Positions 8,327 to 16,539 of a DNA stretch of 55,398 nt are shown one piece after another (position 1 is the stretch's first letter; the number at the start of each line of letters is the position of its first letter). The notes below the pieces were generated by a model that was not told where the DNA came from, ran no database searches, and was given only the letters and a program-made list of their open reading frames with translations. The stretch is from Clostridia bacterium (GTDB taxonomy: Bacteria; Bacillota; Clostridia; Christensenellales; Borkfalkiaceae). The stretch is from contig JAJQAJ010000023.1 of NCBI GenBank assembly GCA_021203865.1, positions 1 through 55,398 on the forward strand, in the 5' to 3' direction. Position numbers and translations under genes: made by a program.

Positions 8327-11300
8327 TTAGTCTCCCGAGCCCACGATTGCCTCAAAGTTCGCGAGCGCGAAGAGCGCGGCCTGGGCGACGAGGAAGCAAC
8401 TTTCCGAAGAACCGTTGTATATTGATGTCTCATCGAGTTCGCCTTTCCAGACGCCGAGGGAGGCCTCGCCGCTGTCCGTGCTGGGTCCATCGTAATTTTC
8501 GTCTATAAAACAACCCTCAATGTCTTCAAGCGTCTCCCCGACATAGTTTCCCGAAAGAAGGCTCTTTTGTCCGTAAGACCATTTCTCGTTGGAGCCGTCC
8601 ACAATAACATTTAGGGAGAGGACGCAAACCGTTCCAGTGGTTTCGTTATCCTCGTCAGTGAGACATCCTACTGTTATCTCCACGGTGAAGGGATGGGCGT
8701 GTTCGTACGTGCCCGTGACCACGGTGTACGTTACCGTCCCGTCGTCGTTTTCCACCCAGTATGTTTCGGTGAGGTTGATGTACTCGGTATATTCAAAGTT
8801 CTCATATTTTTCGGACACAGTCTCAACCGCGGCTTCATAGTTCGTGAGCGCGAAGAGCGCCGCCTGGGCTACCAGCATCCCGCTCTCCGTTGAGCCGTTA
8901 TATATCGACGTTTCTTTGTCCATGTCTGTTTTGATGACGCCGTCACCGTCAAAGCATTTCTTTATTTCTTCCAGCGTCATCCCCTCGTAGTTGGCCTCAA
9001 GGGAGGATATTTGGTCATCCGTCCATTTTGTGTTTGAGCCGTCTTCCTTGACGGAAAGAGATATGATGCCCACGGTCTCTGTTTTTTCTCCTGTGGTCTC
9101 GTCCGTGAGGTATCCCACGACCACCTCAACCGTGAAAGGATGCGCGTTTCTGAATCCCCCGGTCACGACCTCAAAGACCACGCTGTCTCCCACGACGGAG
9201 AAGGTTGTTTCGGTGAGGTTGATGTAATCCGTCGCTCCGAAGCTCTCATATCCTTCCACTTTGACGAAATTTTCGTAGTTGCAAAGCGCGAAGAGCGCGG
9301 CCTGGGCGACGAGGAAGCAGCTTTCAGAGGAGCCGTTGTAGATTGAAGTGGCTTTGTCAAGGGTGTCTTTCCATATGCCCTTCGACTCTTCTGCCCCTTC
9401 TTCGACGCTCCCACTTCCGTTTTCCGTAACGTCCAGAGCGTCTTCTATGTCTTTTTTGGTTATGCCCTCGTAGTTATTCGACAGTGATTCTTTCTCACTA
9501 TCTGTCCATGCCTGGTTGGAGCCGTCGGTAAGAACGGTCAAGGATATTATTTCGGGAGTGCTTTTTGTTTCGTTATACCCCACAACAACCTCGACGGTGA
9601 AGGGATGGGCGTTTTCAAATCCTCCCGTGACCACGGTGAATACGACCTCGTTTCCCACAACCTCGTATGTCGTTTCAGTGAGGTTGATGTAATCTTTGGC
9701 CTCATAATCCTTGTACGGTTCAATTATCTTTTCGTAGTTCGCGAGCGCGAAATAGGCGGCCTGGGCGACGAGGAAGCAACTTTCGGAGGAGCCGTTGTAG
9801 ATCGATTTTGTCTCGTCAAGTGTGTCTTTCCAAATGCCCTTGGATTCTTCGCCGCTGCTACTTTCGGAGGTTCCCAAGTTTCCGGAGGTGTCCAGAGCGC
9901 AATTTATATCCGCCATGGTCACACCCACGTAGTTATTCGAGAGTGATTCTTTTTCGCCGTCTGTCCATGCCTGGTTTGAGCCGTCGGTAAGAACGGTCAA
10001 GGATATTATTTCGGGAGTTTCTTTCGTTTCGTTATACCCCACGACAACCTCGACGGTGAAGGGATGTGCGTTTTCAAATCCCCCGGTGACAACCGTGTAT
10101 GTTACGGTGTCTCCCACAACATAATAAGTCGTTTTGGTGATGTTGATGTAATCTGTTTCGACAAAGTCACTGTAATATTCAATGATTTTTCCGTGGTTTG
10201 CGAGTGCGAAGAGCGCCGCTCTCGCGCAGAGCGTGTTGCTCTCGCTCGACCCGTTGTAAAGCTCGCTTCCGTAGATTTCGTCAGTTATTATGTATTCACC
10301 GTTCGAATATTGCATGCCGGCTAAGACGTCCTCGAGGGTCATGCCTATGTATTTTGATTGAACGCTCTTTATCTGCCCCTCAGACCACGCGTTGTTGGAG
10401 CCGTCGACCTTTATGACGTAGTTTTCAATCGTGGGCACCTCATCCACGAGGTCAACCGTAATCTCGACGGTGAAGGGGTGCGCGTTTTCATACGTCGACG
10501 TAACGACGGTGTATGTGACCTCCGATCCTATGACGTAGAAGCTTGTCTTGTCCTCGTCGATGTAGTCGACAAAATAGAACCCGGTGTAATCGAAGTCAAA
10601 ATCTTCATATTCCTCTTCCGTCTCAACGCCGATGCTCCCGTCCGCTATCGCCTGGTCGTAGTTCGCCACAGCGAAAAGCGCCGCGTATGCGCAAAGGTAG
10701 TTGCTGTAGCTCGCGCCCGTCCTAAGACTTGCGTTAAAGCCATCGTCATCAATTCCCCCGTCGGGGTTTATTAAAGCGAGAACACTGTCGAGCCCCATTC
10801 CTATGAACGTCTCTTCTATGTTTTCCGCCATCAGGGATCCGTAGCTTCCCGTCGAACCGTTCGTTACGATTTTGTATGAGGATATCGTCGCTCCGGCGCT
10901 GACCGTTATCTCAATCGTGAAGGATGTGGCCTGTGGATAGTCCGTGGTGACAATTGTGTACGTCACATCCGTGCCGCTCACAACATGGCTTGTCTTTTTG
11001 AGGTTGATGTAATCCGTGTAAACATAAGCGTTGGAATACCCGGATGACGCGACTTCCATGTGGAGATAGACCTGTTCGACGTAAGAGATGGCAGCGTTCA
11101 CGGCGTTGCACACGGCCGTCCATGAGTAGGAGGCCCCGGTGCCTATCTGCGTGGAACCGCTCATGTTGATGTAGAACCCGTCTTCCGACGTGTAGAGAAC
11201 GTGGTATTCGTCGGTGCTGGTTGTCTCAGTGCCGTATATCTTCGCGAACTCCTCGAGGTATGAGCTCTTTATGTTGCTTATGAAACTCTGCCCGTCGTTT

Positions 11301-11743
11301 TCAGATATCGTTATGTTTCCGAGCGAGATTTCGCCGTCATCGGATACTGTGACGACGACATAGCAGGTGACCGTGCCGCCGCTGTAACCGCCCTTACCCG
11401 TGACGTTGATGAGGTAATCGTTGGGATATTCCTCAATTTTGTATACGAGGTTGACGGTGGCGTTTCCGACGTCCACGGACGAGTCGACTTCCTCTTCTAT
11501 TGTGGTGACCTTTTCACCGTATATTTTCTTTGCCGCCCTGTCGGTTCTCTCTTGGTCCGTGACCTCAAAGAGTGCGTTGAATATCGCGAGGAAGACCGAA
11601 CATACGATGACTATGATGAGAAGGACTATTATGCATTTGAAGGCGGTGGTGTGCACGAATCCCGTCTTCGCCTTGGCGGCCGCGTCGGGAGATGAGGCGA
11701 CTTCCACCTCGGTTTGTGTTTCTTTTTTATCGTTGTCTGCCAT
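8327..11743 (-). CDS. rnfG: Giant RnfG with seven tandem FMN-binding-type domains
   Basis: Position between rnfD and rnfE and the N-terminal membrane helix (about residues 36-58) identify this as RnfG, the flavinylated subunit facing outside. Usual RnfG is about 200 residues; this one has 1138. After the helix, an FMN-binding-like domain (about 91-226) is followed by six more copies (about 244-362, 393-517, 531-670, 684-823, 839-969, 987-1130). Each ends in a helix resembling LVAQAALFALANY after the position of the flavin-attachment motif. That motif is TGASYS at 202-207 and 342-347, then NGSSES at 497, 650, 803 and 1110 and NGSTES at 949. A Ser or Thr is thus kept at the acceptor position in all seven, but the G-A step is lost in five. 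No CxxCH heme motif or C-terminal anchor is present. AAGGAGGT lies before the ATG. Whether every repeat carries FMN is unknown. Confidence 0.88.
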   Translation of the reverse strand: MADNDKKETQTEVEVASSPDAAAKAKTGFVHTTAFKCIIVLLIIVIVCSVFLAIFNALFEVTDQERTDRAAKKIYGEKVTTIEEEVDSSVDVGNATVNLVYKIEEYPNDYLINVTGKGGYSGGTVTCYVVVTVSDDGEISLGNITISENDGQSFISNIKSSYLEEFAKIYGTETTSTDEYHVLYTSEDGFYINMSGSTQIGTGASYSWTAVCNAVNAAISYVEQVYLHMEVASSGYSNAYVYTDYINLKKTSHVVSGTDVTYTIVTTDYPQATSFTIEITVSAGATISSYKIVTNGSTGSYGSLMAENIEETFIGMGLDSVLALINPDGGIDDDGFNASLRTGASYSNYLCAYAALFAVANYDQAIADGSIGVETEEEYEDFDFDYTGFYFVDYIDEDKTSFYVIGSEVTYTVVTSTYENAHPFTVEITVDLVDEVPTIENYVIKVDGSNNAWSEGQIKSVQSKYIGMTLEDVLAGMQYSNGEYIITDEIYGSELYNGSSESNTLCARAALFALANHGKIIEYYSDFVETDYINITKTTYYVVGDTVTYTVVTGGFENAHPFTVEVVVGYNETKETPEIISLTVLTDGSNQAWTDGEKESLSNNYVGVTMADINCALDTSGNLGTSESSSGEESKGIWKDTLDETKSIYNGSSESCFLVAQAAYFALANYEKIIEPYKDYEAKDYINLTETTYEVVGNEVVFTVVTGGFENAHPFTVEVVVGYNETKSTPEIISLTVLTDGSNQAWTDSEKESLSNNYEGITKKDIEDALDVTENGSGSVEEGAEESKGIWKDTLDKATSIYNGSSESCFLVAQAALFALCNYENFVKVEGYESFGATDYINLTETTFSVVGDSVVFEVVTGGFRNAHPFTVEVVVGYLTDETTGEKTETVGIISLSVKEDGSNTKWTDDQISSLEANYEGMTLEEIKKCFDGDGVIKTDMDKETSIYNGSTESGMLVAQAALFALTNYEAAVETVSEKYENFEYTEYINLTETYWVENDDGTVTYTVVTGTYEHAHPFTVEITVGCLTDEDNETTGTVCVLSLNVIVDGSNEKWSYGQKSLLSGNYVGETLEDIEGCFIDENYDGPSTDSGEASLGVWKGELDETSIYNGSSESCFLVAQAALFALANFEAIVGSGD
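8354..11473 (-). repeat. Seven-unit coding repeat inside rnfG
   Basis: Approximate unit positions are 11473-11066, 11014-10658, 10567-10193, 10153-9734, 9694-9275, 9229-8837 and 8785-8354. Motif-to-motif spacing is 140, 155, 153, 153, 146 and 161 residues. Units 4 and 5 are nearly identical over the region encoding GGFENAHPFTVEVVVGY through DGSNQAWTD, and about 120 bases at 9481-9600 and 9961-10080 differ at few sites. Units 1 and 2 are the most divergent. This pattern suggests stepwise growth by duplication of a domain related to the canonical N-terminal one. Confidence 0.85.
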
Positions 11744-11746
11744 CTT

Positions 11747-12784
11747 TCAGACCTCCTTTCCGGTTTTCTTCTTTGTTTTGTCCTTGACGGGCTTGATATA
11801 GCCGAAGGGCTTTCTCATGATGTATCTGTCAATGAGCGGTGTCAGGATGTTGCATAGCATTATGACGAACGACACGACCTCGACGTGGGTCGCCTGGCGC
11901 AGAACCGCCGTTAAAAGCCCGAGACAGAAATAATACACCAGCTGCCCATACATGTTCTTTGGCGAGGTGCAGTAGTCGGTAGCCATGAAGACGGCACCGA
12001 AGATGAGTCCTCCGGAGAGCGTGTACTCGGTCGCGATTTCGGCGTCGCAGCCGTTGAGGAACAGTGTGAAAAGCCATGCCGTCGCTATGAAAAGAAGCGG
12101 CTGCCACCATTTTATGACCTTCCTCGCGCAAAGGTATATGTAACCTAAGATTATCGCCACTTTGCAGGTCTCGCCTATGCATCCGGTGACACCCGTGCCG
12201 AGGAAGAGGTCTATCATGGATATGCTCTCGACGCCGTTTGAGAGCATTCCGGAAAGGTTCGTTGCTCCCGTGGCGAGCGAGCTTTCTCCTATCGTGCCGA
12301 TTGTCGTCGCCGCCCAGCCCGAGGTTATGACGGAGAAACTTATGAGCATGAACACGCGCCCGGTGGCGGCGGGATTGACAATGTTCTTGCCTGTGCCCCC
12401 GAACACCATTTTGACGATGATGATGGAGAAGACCACGCCTATGAGTGTCGCGTACCAGGGTGTGTGGGAGGGGAGGATGAGAGCGAGGATGAGGCCTGTG
12501 ACTATCGACGAGAAATCAAACTCGTCCAGCCAGTCGAGGCAGACCTTTTTCGCGTTCTGACACTTCTTTTTGAAGCCGCCCTTGAATATGAAGTAATAAA
12601 TGAACTCCGCTTCCACGGCGCCAAGAACGGAAGTTATTATGACGAAGAACGCGTCCCAGCTGAAAAACAGCACGGCGGCGATGATACACGGTATGAGCGC
12701 GATTATGACGTCGAGCATTATTTTCTTCGTCGTTCTCGGAGTCTTGACGTGAGGGGGCGTCGAAATCAAAATAGTGTTGTCCAT
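11747..12784 (-). CDS. rnfD: Rnf complex subunit D, covalent-flavin membrane subunit
   Basis: RnfD is an integral membrane subunit (NqrB/RnfD family) carrying covalent FMN. The 345-residue protein shows about ten hydrophobic segments, the family motif GGTGKNIVNPAATGRVF (about 129-145) and a flavinylation site TGAT with acceptor Thr175. The start ATG overlaps the rnfC stop (TAATG) and the gene ends 4 bases before rnfG. It would pass electrons between the membrane part and RnfG. Confidence 0.95.
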   Translation of the reverse strand: MDNTILISTPPHVKTPRTTKKIMLDVIIALIPCIIAAVLFFSWDAFFVIITSVLGAVEAEFIYYFIFKGGFKKKCQNAKKVCLDWLDEFDFSSIVTGLILALILPSHTPWYATLIGVVFSIIIVKMVFGGTGKNIVNPAATGRVFMLISFSVITSGWAATTIGTIGESSLATGATNLSGMLSNGVESISMIDLFLGTGVTGCIGETCKVAIILGYIYLCARKVIKWWQPLLFIATAWLFTLFLNGCDAEIATEYTLSGGLIFGAVFMATDYCTSPKNMYGQLVYYFCLGLLTAVLRQATHVEVVSFVIMLCNILTPLIDRYIMRKPFGYIKPVKDKTKKKTGKEV

Positions 12785-14100
12785 TATTTAGCGCCCTCCT
12801 TTCTAGCTTGTATGTTTCGCATTTCGGCTTTCGTCTTTCTTATGTCCTGTATGAGCGGACGTCTCGCGGGGCAGATGTACTCGCAGGCCCCGCATTCGAT
12901 GCAGGCGAGCGTGCCACCGAGCTTTGCCGCGGCCTCATAGTCACCCGCCTCAGAATAGAAGGCTGTGTTCATCGGCATGAGATGCATGGGGCAGACGTCA
13001 GCGCATTTTCCGCAGCTAAGACACGGCGTGGGTTTTTCCGCGCAGGCTTCCCTTTCCGTCATGAGAAGTATTCCGCCCGTCGTCTTTCTCGTGTAGACGT
13101 CCGTTCCCGCGACAGCAAGCCCGGTCATGGGTCCGCCTATGACGAGCTTTTGGAGGTATTCGGCTTCCCCGCCGCAGTATTCAATTATGTCCTTAATTGG
13201 AGTTCCCACGCGAACCCTAAGGTTTCGGGGATTTTTTACGGCTTTTCCGGTCACGGTGAGAATTCTCTCATAAAGAGGCTTGCCCATCGTTATGGCTTCA
13301 TACGCCGCAAAGCACGTCGCCACATTCTGAACCACGACGCCGCTGTCCGCGGGAAGCTTTCCCACGCCGACCTTTCTTTTGGTCGTGACGTAGATGAGCT
13401 GTTTCTCACCTCCCATGGGGTAGCGCTTTTTGAGCCTTACGACGCTGACGCCGTCGATTTGCTCGAATTTCTCGATGCACTCCGGCTTGTTGGCCTCAAT
13501 GCCTATGACGATGTTCGTGACCCCGAGAGCTTTCGCGAGAAATTTCGCCCCCTCGAAGATCTCACCGGGATGCTCTTTCATGAGCCTGTCGTCACAGGTG
13601 AGGTACGGCTCGCACTCCGCTCCGTTGATGATGAGCGTGTCGACGGGTGTCTTAGGCGCTATCTTCACGGCCGTGGGAAATCCCGCGCCGCCCATGCCTA
13701 CCACGCCGGCGTCCTTCATCCGGGCGCGTATTTCGTCCGGGGAGGGGTCGGTAAGCGGTTCCATGTAGGCTTTTTCGTGGGACCCGTCAGACTCGATGGT
13801 CACATATGTCTCCGCTTTGCCGTCGTCAAAGGTCTTCGGCGATATGTCAGTCACCGTTCCCGCGACGGAGGCGAAGACGTCGGACGAAATCGGGCCCGCG
13901 GCCTTTCCGACAGCTTGACCTTCCTTCACCTTGTCTCCCACCGCGACGCATGGCTCCGCCGGCCTTCCCAGGGACTGGGAAAGCGAGATGCAGACCTTGG
14001 CAGGCTCGGGAAATTCTTCGGCGGGGGACGCGCACGCCAGCTCTTTCATGTCATGCACGTGTATCCCGGCAAAGAAGGGTTTGCCTTTTACTGCTTTCAA
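12784..14100 (-). CDS. rnfC: Rnf complex subunit C, NADH/flavin subunit
   Basis: RnfC is the peripheral cytoplasmic subunit that exchanges electrons with NAD. The 438-residue protein has an N-terminal biotinyl-like region, the NuoF-like FMN/NADH region with VGMGGAGFPTAVK and NGAECEPYLTCDD, and a C-terminal pair of 4Fe-4S motifs, CLSCGKCADVC and CIECGACEYIC. The start is an unusual TTG at 14098-14100 backed by a full AGGAGG six bases upstream. It is the first rnf gene proper, 63 bases after the Gx-transporter gene. Confidence 0.95.
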   Translation of the reverse strand: MKAVKGKPFFAGIHVHDMKELACASPAEEFPEPAKVCISLSQSLGRPAEPCVAVGDKVKEGQAVGKAAGPISSDVFASVAGTVTDISPKTFDDGKAETYVTIESDGSHEKAYMEPLTDPSPDEIRARMKDAGVVGMGGAGFPTAVKIAPKTPVDTLIINGAECEPYLTCDDRLMKEHPGEIFEGAKFLAKALGVTNIVIGIEANKPECIEKFEQIDGVSVVRLKKRYPMGGEKQLIYVTTKRKVGVGKLPADSGVVVQNVATCFAAYEAITMGKPLYERILTVTGKAVKNPRNLRVRVGTPIKDIIEYCGGEAEYLQKLVIGGPMTGLAVAGTDVYTRKTTGGILLMTEREACAEKPTPCLSCGKCADVCPMHLMPMNTAFYSEAGDYEAAAKLGGTLACIECGACEYICPARRPLIQDIRKTKAEMRNIQARKEGAK

Positions 14101-14163
14101 AATTAGCCTCCTGAATTTATTTGCTGTTTTTGTGTCAAACGCGAACGCGTTTTTTTACGTGTG

Positions 14164-14796
14164 TTATGCCGGCGCCGCGGCGTCTTCCTTTTGGGCCTCT
14201 TCCGGGGGCGCGTCCGTTTTACCCTTTTCGGATTTTTGCATGGCGACAAGGTCGGCCTTTCTTATGTTTTTGTATCCCGCGCTGTGCGCGAATATCGACA
14301 AAGGCACCTTTTTGAAAATGAGCATCGTAACGCCGCCGACTATCGCTCCCGAAACTATTCCAAGGAGCATCAGATACGGCATGTAGTACATGGCGTAGAC
14401 AGTGCCGGAAATCCATATGAACATGAGGTTCTGGACTATGTTATGGCACACGGCCGCCATGATGCTTATCGCCATGATGGAAATTTTAGGGTGCACGAGA
14501 TAGAGAAGTAGCGCCGAGACCGTCATGGAGACGACACCCGCCGTGAAGCTGTACATGACTGACGTTATGTTGCCCGCGAAAATCGCGCCGAGAAGAGTTC
14601 TCACTATAACCACGACGTAGCCTTCCAACGCCGAATACATTATGAGCGCGGCAAAAGAAAATATGTTCGCCAGTCCCATTCTCGCCCCCGGTATCAGCAT
14701 GGAGGGAAACTGGTTTTCTATGACGAACATTATGAGACTTAAAGCCGTGAAAAGCGATATCATGGCTATTTTTTTTGCCGCCCAGTGTTTTCTCAT
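14164..14796 (-). CDS. Gx transporter family / heptaprenyl diphosphate synthase component I-like membrane protein
   Basis: This 210-residue protein has five to six membrane segments and the family features PGARMGLANIFS and RTLLGAIFAGN (PF07456, Hpre_diP_synt_I / Gx transporter; related in fold to ECF-type S components). A hydrophilic, alanine/proline/glutamate-rich tail follows residue 185. It leads the rnf operon and has its own promoter whose -10 box ends 8 bases before the ATG. Members next to apbE and NusG-II genes have been suggested to supply a flavin or quinone-related substrate; the substrate here is unknown. Confidence 0.8.
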   Translation of the reverse strand: MRKHWAAKKIAMISLFTALSLIMFVIENQFPSMLIPGARMGLANIFSFAALIMYSALEGYVVVIVRTLLGAIFAGNITSVMYSFTAGVVSMTVSALLLYLVHPKISIMAISIMAAVCHNIVQNLMFIWISGTVYAMYYMPYLMLLGIVSGAIVGGVTMLIFKKVPLSIFAHSAGYKNIRKADLVAMQKSEKGKTDAPPEEAQKEDAAAPA

Positions 14797-14804
14797 ACTT
14801 CCCC

Positions 14805-14833
14805 ATTATAAAGTACGCGCGCGCACATGTAAA
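14805..14833 (-). promoter_or_regulatory. Promoter of the Gx-transporter/rnf operon
   Basis: On the minus strand, TTTACA (14828-14833), a 17-base spacer and TATAAT (14805-14810). Only 8 bases (GGGGAAGT) separate the -10 box from the ATG, so the transcript would begin 1-2 bases before or at the start codon. Confidence 0.8.
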
Positions 14834-14922
14834 ACCATAAAACGAAAAAATTTCACAATAAAAGTGAAAAATTATCTATTTTGCCCCAAAACTCGCGACG
14901 CGGCCGTGGCCGACTTTCCTTC

Positions 14923-14990
14923 GGTTAAAATTAACCTTCCGGAAACGGGCCAAAAAGGCGTGGTTAAAATTAACCGCGTTAAAATTAACC
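14923..14990 (+). repeat. Three copies of a GGTTAAAATTAACC inverted-repeat motif
   Basis: Copies at 14923-14936 and 14962-14975 are exact; 14977-14990 differs in the first base (C). The motif is a near-palindrome, GGTTAA and TTAACC around AA. The cluster lies between the divergent promoters of the rnf operon and the M18 aminopeptidase, roughly 90-160 bases upstream of the first and 45-110 upstream of the second. Two related copies occur at 51422-51452. It could be an operator or a dispersed repeat. Confidence 0.7.
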
Positions 14991-15033
14991 ATGCTAAAGA
15001 GCGTGCGGCGTTTGTGTGTGCCTTCTTCGCATG

Positions 15034-15063
15034 TTGACTTTTTTAGGTGAAAATATCTATAAT
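15034..15063 (+). promoter_or_regulatory. Promoter of the M18 aminopeptidase gene
   Basis: TTGACT (15034-15039), an 18-base spacer and TATAAT (15058-15063). The implied leader is about 40 bases and contains AAAGGAG before the ATG. Confidence 0.72.
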
Positions 15064-15109
15064 CTAAGAAAAAGAGGTTCCTATTAGAGGGACAAAAAAG
15101 GAGACGCGA

Positions 15110-16480
15110 ATGGACATAAGATACGAAAGACGGAATGTCTACAAAGAGGCGGATGAAAAGAAGACGGAGGAGATTTTCTCCTACGCCGAGGGCTACAAGA
15201 AGTTTCTCGACAGCGCCAAAACTGAGAGGGACGCGGCGGAAATATGTCAAAAACTCGCACTCGAGCGCGGCTTCACGCCGTACAAATTCGGCGAAAAGCT
15301 CAAAGCCGGAGATAGGAGGTATCACATAAGCCACGGCAAGACGGTCTTTCTCATCAAAGCGGGGAGTGAGGACGCCGCAAAATACGGGATAAGAATCATG
15401 GGCGCGCACGTCGATTCACCGAGGCTGGACCTAAAACCCCATCCGCTCTATGAGGAAAAAGGTCTCGCGATGTTCAAAACCCACTACTACGGCGGGATAA
15501 AAAAATACCAGTGGACGGCCATGCCTCTCGCGCTCCACGGCGTGATGTATAAAAAAGGAGGGGAAAGGGTGGACATAAAGGTAGGCGACGATGATGGCGA
15601 TCCCGTTTTCTACATCTCCGACCTTCTTCCGCACCTTTCCGCCGAACAAAACGGCCTCACGCTTTCCAAGGCGATAAAAGGTGAAAGCCTCAACGCCCTC
15701 GCGGGCACAATCCCTGAAATTGGCGCCGAAGACGAAAAGAACGCCGTCAAGGCGAACATCTTAAAGCTTCTTCACGACAAATACGGGGTGACGGAGGAGG
15801 ATTTCACCTGCTCAGAGCTTTGCCTCGTGCCCGCGGGCCACGCGAGGGACGTGGGGTTTGACAGAGGCCTCATATCCGCATACGCGCATGACGACATCTG
15901 CTGCGCCTACCCCGAGATGACAGCTCTTTTTGAAAGTGTCGCCTCTCCTCACACTCTTGTGGCGATTTTCGCCGATAAAGAGGAAGTGGGCTCCGACGGC
16001 GTCACGGGAATGAACAGCAGGATAATACTCGACCTATTGAACGCCGTGTCAGCTTCAATCGGAGCTGACCCCGTCGCCGCGAGGTACGCATCGCTTTGCG
16101 TTTCCGCGGATGTCACCGCGGGATACGACCCAAACTATCCGGACGTTTTCGACAAGAGGAACAGCTGCTTTTTAAACGGCGGCGCGGCCGTGCAAAAGTA
16201 CACGGGCTCCGCTGGAAAGCGCTCGACAAACGACGCACCCGCCGAGGTCATGGCGAAAATAAGGGACATCTTAGACGGAGAAAATGTCATCTGGCAGACC
16301 GGGGAGATGGGCAAAGTCGATGCCGGCGGCGGAGGGACGATAGCGAAGTTCATATCCTACATAGGCATCGACACCGTCGACATGGGACTTCCCGTTCTTT
16401 CTATGCACGCGCCCTATGAGATAATCTCAAAGGCGGATCTTTACGAAATGCACCTCGCAATGAAAGCGTTCTGTAAATAA
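15110..16480 (+). CDS. M18 family aminopeptidase
   Basis: The 456-residue product is a cytosolic dinuclear-metal aminopeptidase of the M18 (aspartyl aminopeptidase/aminopeptidase I) family, which trims N-terminal residues from peptides. Metal-binding and catalytic regions seen are MGAHVDSPRLDLKPHP (His and Asp), DKEEVGSDGVTGM (the Glu pair), YDPNYPDVFDK and the late LPVLSMHAPYE histidine. The length is usual. It is transcribed alone from its own promoter; the next gene starts 60 bases later. Confidence 0.93.
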   Translation: MDIRYERRNVYKEADEKKTEEIFSYAEGYKKFLDSAKTERDAAEICQKLALERGFTPYKFGEKLKAGDRRYHISHGKTVFLIKAGSEDAAKYGIRIMGAHVDSPRLDLKPHPLYEEKGLAMFKTHYYGGIKKYQWTAMPLALHGVMYKKGGERVDIKVGDDDGDPVFYISDLLPHLSAEQNGLTLSKAIKGESLNALAGTIPEIGAEDEKNAVKANILKLLHDKYGVTEEDFTCSELCLVPAGHARDVGFDRGLISAYAHDDICCAYPEMTALFESVASPHTLVAIFADKEEVGSDGVTGMNSRIILDLLNAVSASIGADPVAARYASLCVSADVTAGYDPNYPDVFDKRNSCFLNGGAAVQKYTGSAGKRSTNDAPAEVMAKIRDILDGENVIWQTGEMGKVDAGGGGTIAKFISYIGIDTVDMGLPVLSMHAPYEIISKADLYEMHLAMKAFCK

Positions 16481-16539
16481 TCAAACTACTACGCGTGGCA
16501 TAACATATTTGATTTTTTCGTTTTCCGAGGGTTTCCGGT

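Noticed and set aside
8327..11743. Multiheme or surface-adhesin identity for the giant RnfG
   Set aside because: No CxxCH motifs and no LPxTG or SLH anchor occur; gene order, the N-terminal helix and the TGAS motifs fit RnfG.
12808..14106. 432-codon open frame on the plus strand across rnfC
   Set aside because: It is the mirror of a high-GC-third-position gene; its translation has no recognisable domain, while the minus strand encodes complete RnfC motifs.
14126..14157. Hairpin AAACGCG/CGCGTTT between the Gx gene and rnfC as a terminator
   Set aside because: The T-run lies on the wrong side for the minus-strand operon; it may be an RNA-stability hairpin but is not supported as a terminator.
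4100..15110. FMN riboswitch controlling apbE or the rnf operon
   Set aside because: The intergenic regions are too short or carry simple promoters; no conserved RFN-type core was seen.
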